Below, piece after piece: positions 10,201 through 18,714 of a DNA stretch of 64,000 bases. A model generated the notes under the pieces. It was not told where the DNA came from. It saw nothing but the letters and a program-made list of their open reading frames with translations, and searched no databases. Source of the stretch: Gemmatimonadota bacterium (GTDB taxonomy: Bacteria; Latescibacterota; UBA2968). Made by a program: the position numbers and the translations under genes. Each line of letters opens with the position of its first letter. Within the stretch, counting starts at the first letter, position 1. The stretch spans positions 151,722 to 215,721 of the forward strand of contig PBWH01000003.1 in assembly GCA_002727195.1 (NCBI GenBank), given 5' to 3'.

Positions 10201-11214
10201 ATGCCGGAAGAAGAATCGGATGTTCTGGTCAATGAGCTGAGAACGCGTGTTGAACGGCTTGAGTTGCTGTTGATGATCGGGCGAATGATGCACGCCACGT
10301 CTGATCAAGAGGAGTTGATCAACAGTATTGCTCTCGCTGTGGGGCACTACCTGGATGCCGACCGGTGCTCCGTATTCTTCCACGATCGCGAGGCGGACGA
10401 GCTCTACACACACCTCGCAGTTCGCACGGATGGGCAGGTGGATGACGCGATCCTGGCTCTGGAAGGCCAGCAGATTCGGATCAGGGCAGACGAAGGGATC
10501 GCCGGGAGCGTGTTCCAGTCCTCCGAGGTATTGAACGTTCAGGACACACGAACGAATGACCGGTTTACAGGGGGCGTCGACAACAAGACGGGCTACGAAA
10601 CACGCAGTATCCTCTGCGTACCCCTTAAGAACCGGCGTGACCGGAACATCGGCGTACTGCAACTCCTGAACAAACAGGCCGATCCCGGATACTTCACGGC
10701 GGACGACGAGATCTTTGTCGGAGAGTTGGTCGAGCAGATCGGGGATCTGATGGAGTTAATCCTCAAGCGCAACGACCTGGAAAAGCGGAACGCTCGGCTG
10801 GAAGAGCAGATGCAGGAGCTCTCATCGATCGAGTATCTGGTGGGGGACCGCACGGCGATCAATGCGGTATTCCGACACAACCGCAGGATTCACTACTGGA
10901 CGGGCGTCGCGGGTCTGTTCCTCTTGGCCCTGATGGCCGTCACATCGATCGGGATGGTGCATTACGATCCGTGGCGCAAGGTCATGCTGGCGATGCACAC
11001 GGGGACCATCTTTGGACTGGGTCATCGCTACTACTACTTCACAGACACGGTTTCGATCCTCACCCTTCTCATCTGCCTGTCCGGCCTGCTGATGTATGTG
11101 TATCCGCCGCTGAACCGCTGGCTCAAGAGGAAGAAGGATCAGATCCTGAAGGACAAGATGAGGGCCGCGGCCGAGCAAGCTGCCCGTGAACGCGGTCAAA
11201 ATGGGTCATCTTGA
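10201..11214 (+). CDS. GAF-domain sensor with C-terminal membrane helices
   Basis: A 337-residue protein. Residues about 25-185 form a GAF domain: ADRCSVFFHDREADELY, a long variable segment, then SILCVPLKNRRDRNIGVLQL and LLNKQADPGYF. A short coiled coil follows (about 180-210). Two strong membrane helices near 230-250 and 280-305 resemble the membrane segments of PepSY-associated proteins, including GLFLLALMAV and ILTLLICLSGLLMYVY, before a basic tail. No kinase, cyclase or HD output domain is present, so signalling may pass through the membrane part or a partner. ATG at 10201 has GGAGGG just upstream; a GTG at 10180 is an alternative start. The ligand is unknown. Confidence 0.8.
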   Translation: MPEEESDVLVNELRTRVERLELLLMIGRMMHATSDQEELINSIALAVGHYLDADRCSVFFHDREADELYTHLAVRTDGQVDDAILALEGQQIRIRADEGIAGSVFQSSEVLNVQDTRTNDRFTGGVDNKTGYETRSILCVPLKNRRDRNIGVLQLLNKQADPGYFTADDEIFVGELVEQIGDLMELILKRNDLEKRNARLEEQMQELSSIEYLVGDRTAINAVFRHNRRIHYWTGVAGLFLLALMAVTSIGMVHYDPWRKVMLAMHTGTIFGLGHRYYYFTDTVSILTLLICLSGLLMYVYPPLNRWLKRKKDQILKDKMRAAAEQAARERGQNGSS

Positions 11215-11239
11215 CTTGCCCTTTAGCGGGGCTTATCTT
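11211..11239 (+). promoter_or_regulatory. Predicted sigma70 promoter for the small cytochrome gene
   Basis: TTGACT (11211-11216) and TATCTT (11234-11239) are separated by 17 bases, inside the last codons and just after the stop of the GAF gene. Predicted transcription would start near 11246, about 85 bases before the ATG at 11330. Confidence 0.5.
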
Positions 11240-11329
11240 CACGGCGATTCGAGTGCAGAAACCAACCCAATTGAGCCAGTATAGACACGACCGGGCCCCG
11301 TTGGCCGGACGACGAGGGAGGAAAGACGG

Positions 11330-11779
11330 ATGAAAAATCGCCTGCGCGTGGTTGCCACCGCTATCGGGGTACTCGCCCTGTCAGCCGGATTCTGGGCGTG
11401 CGAAGGAGGGGGGAGCCACGACACCGACGATAATCTTCCGACCCGGCGCGCCAAGATGCGCGAGATCAAGATCAGTGCCGATCGGATCATGGCGGTGCTG
11501 AAGAATCGGTCTCTTGACGGTGTCGAAGCGGATGCGCGGAAGATGCAGGCCAACTGGGCGACCGTAATCGATCTGTATCCTTCTGACCACAAGGCCAAGT
11601 ATATCGACTACAACCGGGAGGCCCAGCAGCGCGCGCTTGCCCTGGCCGGCCTCGCCAAGTCGGGGAACATCAACGGATCCATCAAGGAATTCCGCGACCT
11701 TGTCCCACTGTGTAACAGCTGCCACGAGGACTGCGCCTACATGCTGGCACCCGCATTCCCCGAATACGAACCAGAATAG
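11330..11779 (+). CDS. Exported c-type cytochrome (cytochrome c'/c556-like)
   Basis: A 149-residue exported protein with an N-terminal hydrophobic signal (residues about 5-24). A cysteine at 24 could be lipidated, but FWAC is a weak lipobox. The mature part is mostly helical and carries one haem-binding motif CNSCH at residues 128-132, near the C terminus, the arrangement seen in four-helix cytochromes c' and c556. It is therefore probably a periplasmic or membrane-tethered monohaem electron carrier. The ATG follows GGGAGG at good distance. It has its own promoter and terminator, so it looks monocistronic. Residue-level family assignment is by pattern only. Confidence 0.75.
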   Translation: MKNRLRVVATAIGVLALSAGFWACEGGGSHDTDDNLPTRRAKMREIKISADRIMAVLKNRSLDGVEADARKMQANWATVIDLYPSDHKAKYIDYNREAQQRALALAGLAKSGNINGSIKEFRDLVPLCNSCHEDCAYMLAPAFPEYEPE

Positions 11780-11798
11780 CCTGACGCCCATAAAGCGT

Positions 11799-11831
11799 AA
11801 GGGAGCCCCTTCACGGGGCTCCCTTTTTTTC
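11799..11831 (+). terminator. Strong rho-independent terminator
   Basis: An 11-bp stem AAGGGAGCCCC paired with GGGGCTCCCTT, a 5-base loop and a run of eight T. It lies 20 bases after the cytochrome stop and 33 bases before the convergent phosphatase stop. Confidence 0.92.
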
Positions 11832-11863
11832 GTTTCCGCATATCTGTTTCCTTCTTTGATCCC

Positions 11864-12622
11864 TTACCTCACCGCCTCCGCTAATACCTCAAAGCACGCC
11901 TCCGGAGCGAACAACGTCGGCACATCGACCGCCACACCGTCATACAGCGACGCATAGTCGATTTCTGCCCCGTCCACGTGTCGCGACTGTATTCCCTGAA
12001 CCTTCAAGATCGCAGCCCCCGCCGCGTAGTCCCACACACCCGCCTTGTCCATTGCGCCGACGGCACTCCCTCTGGCGACATAGCACAGATGCGCCGCTGC
12101 TGACCCAAGGCTCAACACTTTCCCGGGATAGTCGGCGGTCCGGGCCTTGTAGGCGCCTTCGCTGATAAGGAAGATCGCATTCTCGTCTATGGGTGGCTCC
12201 GGTGGAGCCAGTGGTTGACCATTCAGAAACGCCGTCTGGCCATCTGTGTGGTAGATGTCACCAAGGACGGGAAGAATGAAGGCGCCCAGACAGGGCTGAT
12301 GGTCTTTCAGGACGCCGATCGACACGCCCCAGACGGGATAGCTGTGGTTGAACACCCGTGTTCCGTCAATCGGATCAAGTGCCCAAACATATTCCGCGTC
12401 CACGTCGCTTTTCTTTTCCCCTTCTTCGCCGATGATCGCATCTTGAGGCCGCCGGGCAGCGATTGCCTCACGGAGAAACTCCTCAACGGCCAGATCGGCT
12501 TCGGTCACCCATGACTTGTCCGACTTCAACTGACCGGTCGTGTTCCCGAAGTAGCCGTTTGCGATATCTCCGGCCCGACGTGCCAGGTCAACAATCCACT
12601 CCGGATCAATAGTATCTTTCAT
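11864..12622 (-). CDS. Inositol-monophosphatase-family phosphatase
   Basis: A 252-residue Mg-dependent phosphatase of the IMPase/histidinol-phosphatase-like family. Metal-binding motifs are present: GEEG (residues 65-68), DPIDGT (83-88) and the C-terminal WDYAAGAAIL. The substrate may be inositol phosphate, histidinol phosphate or a sugar phosphate; sequence alone does not tell. The ATG at 12622 has AAGAGA upstream. The longer open frame to 12754 has no Shine-Dalgarno and looks non-coding. The gene is convergent with the cytochrome and divergent from the SDR gene, with a 218-base spacer. Confidence 0.88.
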   Translation of the reverse strand: MKDTIDPEWIVDLARRAGDIANGYFGNTTGQLKSDKSWVTEADLAVEEFLREAIAARRPQDAIIGEEGEKKSDVDAEYVWALDPIDGTRVFNHSYPVWGVSIGVLKDHQPCLGAFILPVLGDIYHTDGQTAFLNGQPLAPPEPPIDENAIFLISEGAYKARTADYPGKVLSLGSAAAHLCYVARGSAVGAMDKAGVWDYAAGAAILKVQGIQSRHVDGAEIDYASLYDGVAVDVPTLFAPEACFEVLAEAVR

Positions 12623-12840
12623 TACGTGTCTCTTAGCTACGATTCTAGGTTTCAGGCTCAAAGGGCCACACGCGAATAGCCTGGGGTGAAGTCGAGCCGA
12701 AAGCGAGACGGACACCCAGGCCAGGAACAGTATGACCGCAGGCGCCGCAGACAAGGTTTGGATAGACGAAGGAATACGCCTCGGCGCTCCAAACGAAACG
12801 CAATACAGAACGCTTCATCATCCATAGACTCGGAATCCAC

Positions 12841-13599
12841 ATGCCTGAACGTAAGAGACTACTGATAACCGGTGCCGCAGGCAAGGTCGGCGGTGCACTC
12901 CGCAAGCATCTTGCCTATCGCTACGACACGCGTCTTCTGCTCAATCGCACCATTCCCGACGACATTAAACCGGAGGAGGAGATGGTCATCGGCGACATCT
13001 CCAACTTCGAGGCCATGCTAGAAGCGACGCAGGGCGTCGACATCGTCGCTCACTGCGCCATCTTCAACCGTACACGTGGGATGACTCGCGCGGCTCTGGC
13101 GCAACTCACTTTCGATGTTGACATGAAGAGCTGCTACAATATTTACGAGGCCTGTCGAATCAATGGAGTCGAAACCGTCGTCTTCGCCAGCACGAACCAC
13201 GTCACAGGGCTGAACGAGAAGGATGGGCTGATCTCTCGACCCGAGTTGCCCGTACGGCCGGACGGGATCTATGGAGCCGGCAAAGCGTTCGCCGAAGCCC
13301 TTGGACGATACTACGCCGACACCCACGGCCTGCGGGTCTTCTGCCTGAGAATCGCGAACTTCAACGGTCTCGACGAGCCGGGACGTCGGTATGAAGCGGG
13401 GCAGGCCCGGTGGCTCAGCCCGCGTGACTGCGCGCAACTCACCTGGCGCTGTATCGAGAATGAGAAACTGAAGTTTGGGATCTACTACGGTGTGTCCCAG
13501 GGAGGCGAGGAGAAGTGGGACCTCACGAATGCAGTAGAAGAGCTGGGGTATGCGCCAGAGGACAATGGAGCGCTACCAGAGTGGCAGGCCAAGTACTGA
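12841..13599 (+). CDS. NAD-dependent epimerase/dehydratase (uronate-dehydrogenase-like SDR)
   Basis: A 252-residue extended short-chain dehydrogenase/reductase. The nucleotide-binding motif TGAAGKVG is at 10-17, the catalytic Ser lies in FASTNHV (about 118) and the YxxxK pair is Y144/K148 (YGAGK). Length and the pattern ASTNHV...YGAGKAFAE resemble uronate dehydrogenases, which oxidise D-glucuronate or D-galacturonate to aldarolactones. This specificity is an inference supported by the SMP-30 and UxaA-type genes downstream. It overlaps or nearly abuts the GNAT gene. Confidence 0.8.
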   Translation: MPERKRLLITGAAGKVGGALRKHLAYRYDTRLLLNRTIPDDIKPEEEMVIGDISNFEAMLEATQGVDIVAHCAIFNRTRGMTRAALAQLTFDVDMKSCYNIYEACRINGVETVVFASTNHVTGLNEKDGLISRPELPVRPDGIYGAGKAFAEALGRYYADTHGLRVFCLRIANFNGLDEPGRRYEAGQARWLSPRDCAQLTWRCIENEKLKFGIYYGVSQGGEEKWDLTNAVEELGYAPEDNGALPEWQAKY

Positions 13600-13627
13600 A
13601 TCGCACTTGGATCTTGTAGGGTTAGGA

Positions 13628-14884
13628 GTGTTGACGGTATTGGAAAGCTTACACGGGGCGAATGGACCTGAGTTCCGGCAGGCCGTTGATGGTGATGCCG
13701 ATGCGATTCTTCAGATCATGTCGGGGGCGTTTGCACGTGAGCCGGGAACCCAGAAGTACGAGCGGGACAGGAACCGACTGAGGGAGGAGATCGATACCCA
13801 CTGGGTCTTATCGTGGCGTGGCGAAGTCGTGGGTGCCCTGCATACTCAGGTAGACGAGATTCAGGTAGGACGCACTACCATAACGAAAGTGGACGTGGGG
13901 GAGGTTTGTGTCTACCCTGCCTGTCAGAGCGAAGGGCTGGGCACGATTTTGATGCAGAGGTTGGTGGATCAGCTGAAAGCGGATGGACATACCCTTTCGA
14001 GACTGGGCGGATATCGACGGTTCTACGAGCGATTCGGGTGGGCACCCTTTCCGCGTGGGTCTGTAGAGTTCCCGCTCCAAGGCCTGACATCGCGTAGTGG
14101 GTTCACCGATCCAGTGACCTTTCTCGATCGGGTTGACGAGGACGTCCACATCAGGCCATACGATGGTAAGCGGGACGCCGAAGCGTGTGAGCGACTCTAC
14201 AGGGCTTTCAACGAGGGAAGGACGGGAGCCCGACCGACGAGATCGTTCGGGGCAGGAACAGGGAATCCCTGGCAGGTGGTCCACGAACAGGAGGGGGAGG
14301 TGAGGGCATATGTGTTCGCCAATCAAAACGATCCGCCTTTTGGCCGCTTGTCTTCGGCGGTATCCATCTCCGACGCTGCCTGCGATCCTGCCTGGACGGC
14401 GCCGCTAGGAGAGAGTCTACGGTATCTGTTGCGACAGGCGGCCGTTTCTGGCGCTGAATCGGTCAGAGCTCGCCTTCCACTGGACCCAACTCTCTACGAT
14501 CTCTATCGTGACGCGAGTTGCGGGTTCATCCCATCCCTGTGGCAGTCCTCCGAAGGTGGGAACATGCTTCAAATTCTAAGCCTGAGAAGGCTTCTCGAGG
14601 AGATCGCGCCGGAGTTGGCCGCCCGTGCGAAGACTGCAGGGCTTCCTGGCACTGATGTCACCCTTCGGGTTCAGGACGAAACGGTGGGCATCGTGTGGAA
14701 TGGCAAGTCCGTGGTCGTTGGGGACGCCTCTATGGATCCCGTCGAGTTGGGGCAAGACGGTTTGATGAAATTGATACTGGGACTGCTGCCTGCTGAGCAG
14801 GTGGTCTCTCGCGACCGCACGGATGCGAGTATATTGCGAACACTGTTTCCTGTTCAGCCCACCGCGACTGGCGTTTGGGGCTGA
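13628..14884 (+). CDS. GNAT-family N-acetyltransferase with C-terminal sterol-carrier-like region
   Basis: A protein of about 418 residues. The N-terminal half is a GNAT acetyltransferase: EFRQAVDGDADAI starts the fold and VGEVCVYPACQSEGLGTIL carries the acetyl-CoA loop (Q-x-x-G-x-G/A type). The middle part resembles a second GNAT fold, and the final 100 residues (LRVQDETVGIVWNG...) resemble a sterol-carrier-protein domain, giving the architecture of Eis-like acetyltransferases. The start is uncertain: GTG 13628 keeps it clear of the upstream gene, while ATGs at 13550 and 13565 overlap that gene's end. Acceptor substrate unknown. Confidence 0.75.
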   Translation: MLTVLESLHGANGPEFRQAVDGDADAILQIMSGAFAREPGTQKYERDRNRLREEIDTHWVLSWRGEVVGALHTQVDEIQVGRTTITKVDVGEVCVYPACQSEGLGTILMQRLVDQLKADGHTLSRLGGYRRFYERFGWAPFPRGSVEFPLQGLTSRSGFTDPVTFLDRVDEDVHIRPYDGKRDAEACERLYRAFNEGRTGARPTRSFGAGTGNPWQVVHEQEGEVRAYVFANQNDPPFGRLSSAVSISDAACDPAWTAPLGESLRYLLRQAAVSGAESVRARLPLDPTLYDLYRDASCGFIPSLWQSSEGGNMLQILSLRRLLEEIAPELAARAKTAGLPGTDVTLRVQDETVGIVWNGKSVVVGDASMDPVELGQDGLMKLILGLLPAEQVVSRDRTDASILRTLFPVQPTATGVWG

Positions 14885-14941
14885 CGCTAGGCAACGATAA
14901 CAAAGCAGGCATAGCCTGCGATTCGATGGAGTATAGATTTC

Positions 14942-17110
14942 GTGTATCCAGACAAAGAAGCCGGACTGCTGAAGTCGTTTTCGCCAACAGAACCCATCTT
15001 CGCTGTCGACTCTGACTACATCAGTCGAGCGCGTTCCTCGTGCGCCACGGAGGGGACGCCTTGTTACCTGGCACTGAAGGCACTGGTCAAGGAGGCCGAT
15101 GCTGCGCTGGAGCAGGAACCGCTGACTATTGTGAACAAGCCCATCCTGCCGTCCAGCGGGGACAAACACGACTACATGAGCGTGGGCCCATACTGGTGGC
15201 CGGACCCCGATAAAGCGGACGGTCTGCCATACATCCGGAAAGACGGAGAGCGCAATCCTGAGGTCCAAAAGACCGATCGACCGCTTCTGGCGACAATGAT
15301 CTCATCGGTACGCGCCCTTGGCTTCGGCTGCGGGTTCACGCAACGAGAGGATTATGCCTCGCATGCCGCACTGTTGCTACGTACCTGGTTCCTGGATCAC
15401 AAGACCCGAATGAACCCAAATTTCCTGTTTGGTCAGGCGATTCCCGGGATTTGTGAGGGGCGCGGGATCGGGCTCATCGAGACGGCGGCACTCGCACGGG
15501 ACGTGCTTCCTGCGGTCAGCTTCCTGACCGATTCGGACAGCTGGACAGCTGAGGACATGGCGGGCCTTCAGGCCTGGTTCCACGCGTTCCTGGAGTGGAT
15601 GTTGACTCACCCTTACGGCGTCGATGAAGCGCGTCACGGAAACAACCACTCGACTGCCTACGACGTTCAGGTTGCGACGTATGCACTGTTCATCGGTCAG
15701 CCCGATATCGCCCGGAGCGTCCTTGAGGGGGTGGGCGAGCGGCGGATCGCGACGCAGATCGAGCCGGATGGTCAGCAGCCAAAGGAGCTCGCCCGTACGA
15801 AAGCGCTCGGGTATGCGAGCATGAACCTGAGCCTGCTGCTCGAACTCTCCGAGATTGCTCGTCAGTGGGGGATCGACTTGATCAACTACGAGTCGGCGGA
15901 TGGGAGGTCCATCAAGTGTGCCATCGATTGGCTGTTCCCGTTTTGGTCTGGAGAACAGGAGTGGACGTTGCCTCAAATACACCCATTCGAGGGGGGGCGC
16001 GCGTTCGTGTGTTCACGAATAGCGGCCTATCACTACCTGAACATGGATTACGAGCCGACGAAAGTTGTAATGCCGGAGATGTCTGATGCGAAGAAAGCCG
16101 GACAACTGTTCAACCTGATCATGCCTCCCTTCGAGGGAAGCCGGCTACACGGCCTGCCGATCGGGAAGGATGTGGTGTTCCACGACCCCCAACCGTTGGT
16201 CCATCCGGACTTCACGAACGGAGACACCACGCTCAGCCAGACAGAGGTTGAGTTCTTCAAGGAGAACGGATACTTGGTGAAGCGTGGTTTGCTGGATGAG
16301 AAGGAGACCTTCGAGCAAGTCGTTGACCACGTTTGGAACAACGTACCTCGGGACCTCGTGAAACGAGAGGATCCAGAAACCTGGATCGACGCGCCGCAAG
16401 GAGATTGGACGTCTGAGGACGCGGATCGTCTCGGGCCGTTCAGACGCGGATCGTGGAAGATGCGTGGACGTACGGTGGGGACCGAATCGTTCTTCGTGGA
16501 TGGGATCGCCAACCATCCGCGAATGCGTGAGACGGTCAGAAACTTTATCGGGAATCCGGTGAGGCAGGCGAGCAGAGTGCGTGGAGTCTACTGCATCTTC
16601 CCGAAGTCACCGGATCGCGAAGCGCGATTAGGCCCACACGGTGACCACACGGGCGCACAGTTGTCGGCGATGGTGTTCGTCAGTACGGTGCCGCCACACT
16701 GCGGAGGGTTCACGATCTGGCCAGGTTCACATCACATGAGCCACGTCTATCATCGAACCATCTACGGTCCACTCGATGACGACCAGGCGGACGATTATGT
16801 CCGGGCTCGTGACGAGATCCTAGACTCGGTCACGCCGGTGCAGTTTCACGGGACAGCCGGGGATGTCGTCTTCTGGCACCCGCGCCTTGTGCACGGTCCC
16901 GGTATCAACTACTCTGCCGAATACGACAAGCCGATCATCCGCTACATCGTCCCGTGCGAATACCAGCGGGACGGCAAGACTTACTACTTCAACATGTCAC
17001 ACGGACCCGCACCCAACCGTCAATGGTGGGTCGACACCAAAAATTTCCGCGAAGACGTGCCCGCCACCGATGACAACATCTGGGACGAGTGGGCGTTCGA
17101 AACCGCGTAA
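14942..17110 (+). CDS. Fusion of PL5-like alginate lyase and phytanoyl-CoA-type Fe(II)/2OG dioxygenase
   Basis: One uninterrupted 722-residue frame with two enzyme modules. Residues about 20-400 match the alginate lyase (PL5/AlgL) helical barrel, with YWWPDP (84-89), GLPYIRKDGERNP and the GNNH motif at 233-236 that carries catalytic Asn/His in the family. Residues about 430-722 match phytanoyl-CoA dioxygenase: HxD at H566/D568 (GPHGDHTGAQ), distal His in VHGPG (H651) and the 2-oxoglutarate Arg at about 667. No signal peptide is visible, whereas PL5 enzymes are usually exported. The start is a GTG at 14942 with GGAG upstream. The two activities may act on the same uronate or glycan substrate, which is inference. 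It stands between a GNAT gene and a convergent amidohydrolase. Confidence 0.85.
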   Translation: MYPDKEAGLLKSFSPTEPIFAVDSDYISRARSSCATEGTPCYLALKALVKEADAALEQEPLTIVNKPILPSSGDKHDYMSVGPYWWPDPDKADGLPYIRKDGERNPEVQKTDRPLLATMISSVRALGFGCGFTQREDYASHAALLLRTWFLDHKTRMNPNFLFGQAIPGICEGRGIGLIETAALARDVLPAVSFLTDSDSWTAEDMAGLQAWFHAFLEWMLTHPYGVDEARHGNNHSTAYDVQVATYALFIGQPDIARSVLEGVGERRIATQIEPDGQQPKELARTKALGYASMNLSLLLELSEIARQWGIDLINYESADGRSIKCAIDWLFPFWSGEQEWTLPQIHPFEGGRAFVCSRIAAYHYLNMDYEPTKVVMPEMSDAKKAGQLFNLIMPPFEGSRLHGLPIGKDVVFHDPQPLVHPDFTNGDTTLSQTEVEFFKENGYLVKRGLLDEKETFEQVVDHVWNNVPRDLVKREDPETWIDAPQGDWTSEDADRLGPFRRGSWKMRGRTVGTESFFVDGIANHPRMRETVRNFIGNPVRQASRVRGVYCIFPKSPDREARLGPHGDHTGAQLSAMVFVSTVPPHCGGFTIWPGSHHMSHVYHRTIYGPLDDDQADDYVRARDEILDSVTPVQFHGTAGDVVFWHPRLVHGPGINYSAEYDKPIIRYIVPCEYQRDGKTYYFNMSHGPAPNRQWWVDTKNFREDVPATDDNIWDEWAFETA

Positions 17111-17231
17111 CCGACGCGCCTTCACTGTCGGCGGTGTTCCCCTCCGAGTGGCCTGATTTCTCTCGTGTCTACGAGATTCCAGAGACGCCAGGGACGATAG
17201 ATCCCGCGATGTCCACGGGGCGCCACCCCCC

Positions 17232-17993
17232 CTACTCAAACTTCCAGATCTTCAACGCCGCCTTCCCGAAAATCCACGCCCGTTCGTCCTCGCTCAGCGA
17301 CTCGAAATAATTCATCGGTTCACTCAAACTGTTCGCATACCCTTCACGACCACTAACTGGTGGGTAATCGCTGCCCCACATCACACGTTCCGGCCCGAAC
17401 GCCTCCAGCGCCAGGTCTGGCAGGGGTGGTATCGGCTCGAATGGCAGCGGTACCTCGCAGATTTCGCCGAACCCCGGCAGCTTGATCGACAGGTTGGGCC
17501 GCTCTGCCAGCTTCATTGCTTCCTTAAAATCGCCGTAAGGCGCCTCCGCACCACGTTCTACACCAGCCAGATGCTCGATGACGATCTCCAGGTCAGGGAA
17601 CGTCTCGATTACTTCCTTGAACTCCGGCCCCAGCAGCTTCGCGACACGACTGGGCGCGCTGACAACCAGGCCCAGTTCTGCAGCTGTCCTCCAATGTGCG
17701 AGAGGATCGTCGGTCTTCGCACGGGAGTCGAGGGGTAGCCGTATCCCCACGATCCCTTTCTCGGCCCATTGCCGGAGAGCGGTTCCGTCATCCTCTGGAT
17801 CGACGATCATGGCCGACTGATACTTCCCGGGTTCCGCTTCCATCGACTCGATCATGTAGCTGTTGTCCGAGTTGCCTGCATACTGGATGAATACCGCCTT
17901 ATCGACACCGCTCTTCTTCATCATGAAACTGAGGGACTCGACGGGCTCGTATTTCAGGACACCGATATGGCAATGCGTATCAACAATCGTCAT
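17232..17993 (-). CDS. Amidohydrolase-2 family metal-dependent hydrolase
   Basis: A 253-residue TIM-barrel hydrolase. The metal-binding HxH is at the N terminus (DTHCHIG), a later His lies in VIEHLAG and the catalytic Asp is in MWGSDYPP. The family includes lactonases such as those opening 2-pyrone dicarboxylate or sugar lactones, and decarboxylases. Gene order after SMP-30 and SRAP in one minus-strand unit (10-base spacing to SRAP) suggests a sugar-lactone role, but this is not shown. The start is an ATG. Confidence 0.82.
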   Translation of the reverse strand: MTIVDTHCHIGVLKYEPVESLSFMMKKSGVDKAVFIQYAGNSDNSYMIESMEAEPGKYQSAMIVDPEDDGTALRQWAEKGIVGIRLPLDSRAKTDDPLAHWRTAAELGLVVSAPSRVAKLLGPEFKEVIETFPDLEIVIEHLAGVERGAEAPYGDFKEAMKLAERPNLSIKLPGFGEICEVPLPFEPIPPLPDLALEAFGPERVMWGSDYPPVSGREGYANSLSEPMNYFESLSEDERAWIFGKAALKIWKFE

Positions 17994-18003
17994 GGGTCGT
18001 TTC

Positions 18004-18714
18004 CTATAGCAGTGAAAGTTGCTCCGGGTCAGTAGAAGGTGTGATGGTAACTGGCTCGATACAGTTGGCCACGTCGTTCCGCGGTGAGTTCACCGTGTTA
18101 GCCACGGGGTGGGCAGTCATCTCGTCTGCAGGATACGGTACGAGGAGACCGTTCAGGATTTCAGCCTCAGTCGTGTCGTGGTCCAGCCACAGATCGTAGG
18201 CTTGCTCAGGCAAGATCACGGGCATCCGGTTGTGGATGTCCGCAATCAGCTCGTTCGGCTCGGTCGTGATGATCGTGCACGTCTTGAGATGCTCTCCGTC
18301 TTCCTGCTTCCACGTGTCGTATAGGCCGGCGAACGCGAAAGGACGTCCTCCCGTCAGCGTGATATACATCGGCGTCTTCGTCTTGCCGTCACCCGATTGC
18401 TTCCACTCGTAGAAACCGTCAGCGATGATCAGGCAGCGCTTGTTGCGGTAGGCGTCGCGGAAGGCGGGTTTGCTCGTAAGCGTCTCACCCCGAGCGTTGA
18501 TCATGCGGTTCCCGATCTTCGGGTCTTTTGCCCAGAACGGGACAAGCCCCCACTTTGCTGAGCCAACGGTGCGCTCGCCATCGTTCGCCACGTGCAGGAT
18601 CTGCAGGGAGGGGGCGATGTTGTAGTGTGCTTCGACTTCGTCCGGGAAGACGAAGCCCTTGAACGCCAGTTGCAGGTCAGCGATTGGCGTGTGCAGACTG
18701 AACCGACCGCACAT
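18004..18714 (-). CDS. SOS-response-associated peptidase/SRAP protein (YedK/HMCES family)
   Basis: A 236-residue SRAP protein. The family forms a covalent DNA-protein crosslink with abasic sites in single-stranded DNA through Cys2, shielding them. The key residues are visible: MCGRFS start with Cys2, the INARGET block, the catalytic Glu in GFYEW (about 105) and the His in HNRMP (about 160). The start codon overlaps the stop of the SMP-30 gene by one base (TGATG), so it is translationally coupled to a sugar-metabolism gene, an unusual neighbour for a repair protein. No LexA-like box was recognised nearby. Confidence 0.93.
   Translation of the reverse strand: MCGRFSLHTPIADLQLAFKGFVFPDEVEAHYNIAPSLQILHVANDGERTVGSAKWGLVPFWAKDPKIGNRMINARGETLTSKPAFRDAYRNKRCLIIADGFYEWKQSGDGKTKTPMYITLTGGRPFAFAGLYDTWKQEDGEHLKTCTIITTEPNELIADIHNRMPVILPEQAYDLWLDHDTTEAEILNGLLVPYPADEMTAHPVANTVNSPRNDVANCIEPVTITPSTDPEQLSLL

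Noticed and set aside
12645..12905. Minus-strand frames in the divergent phosphatase/SDR spacer
   Set aside because: They overlap the SDR start, lack motifs and are explained by chance open reading.
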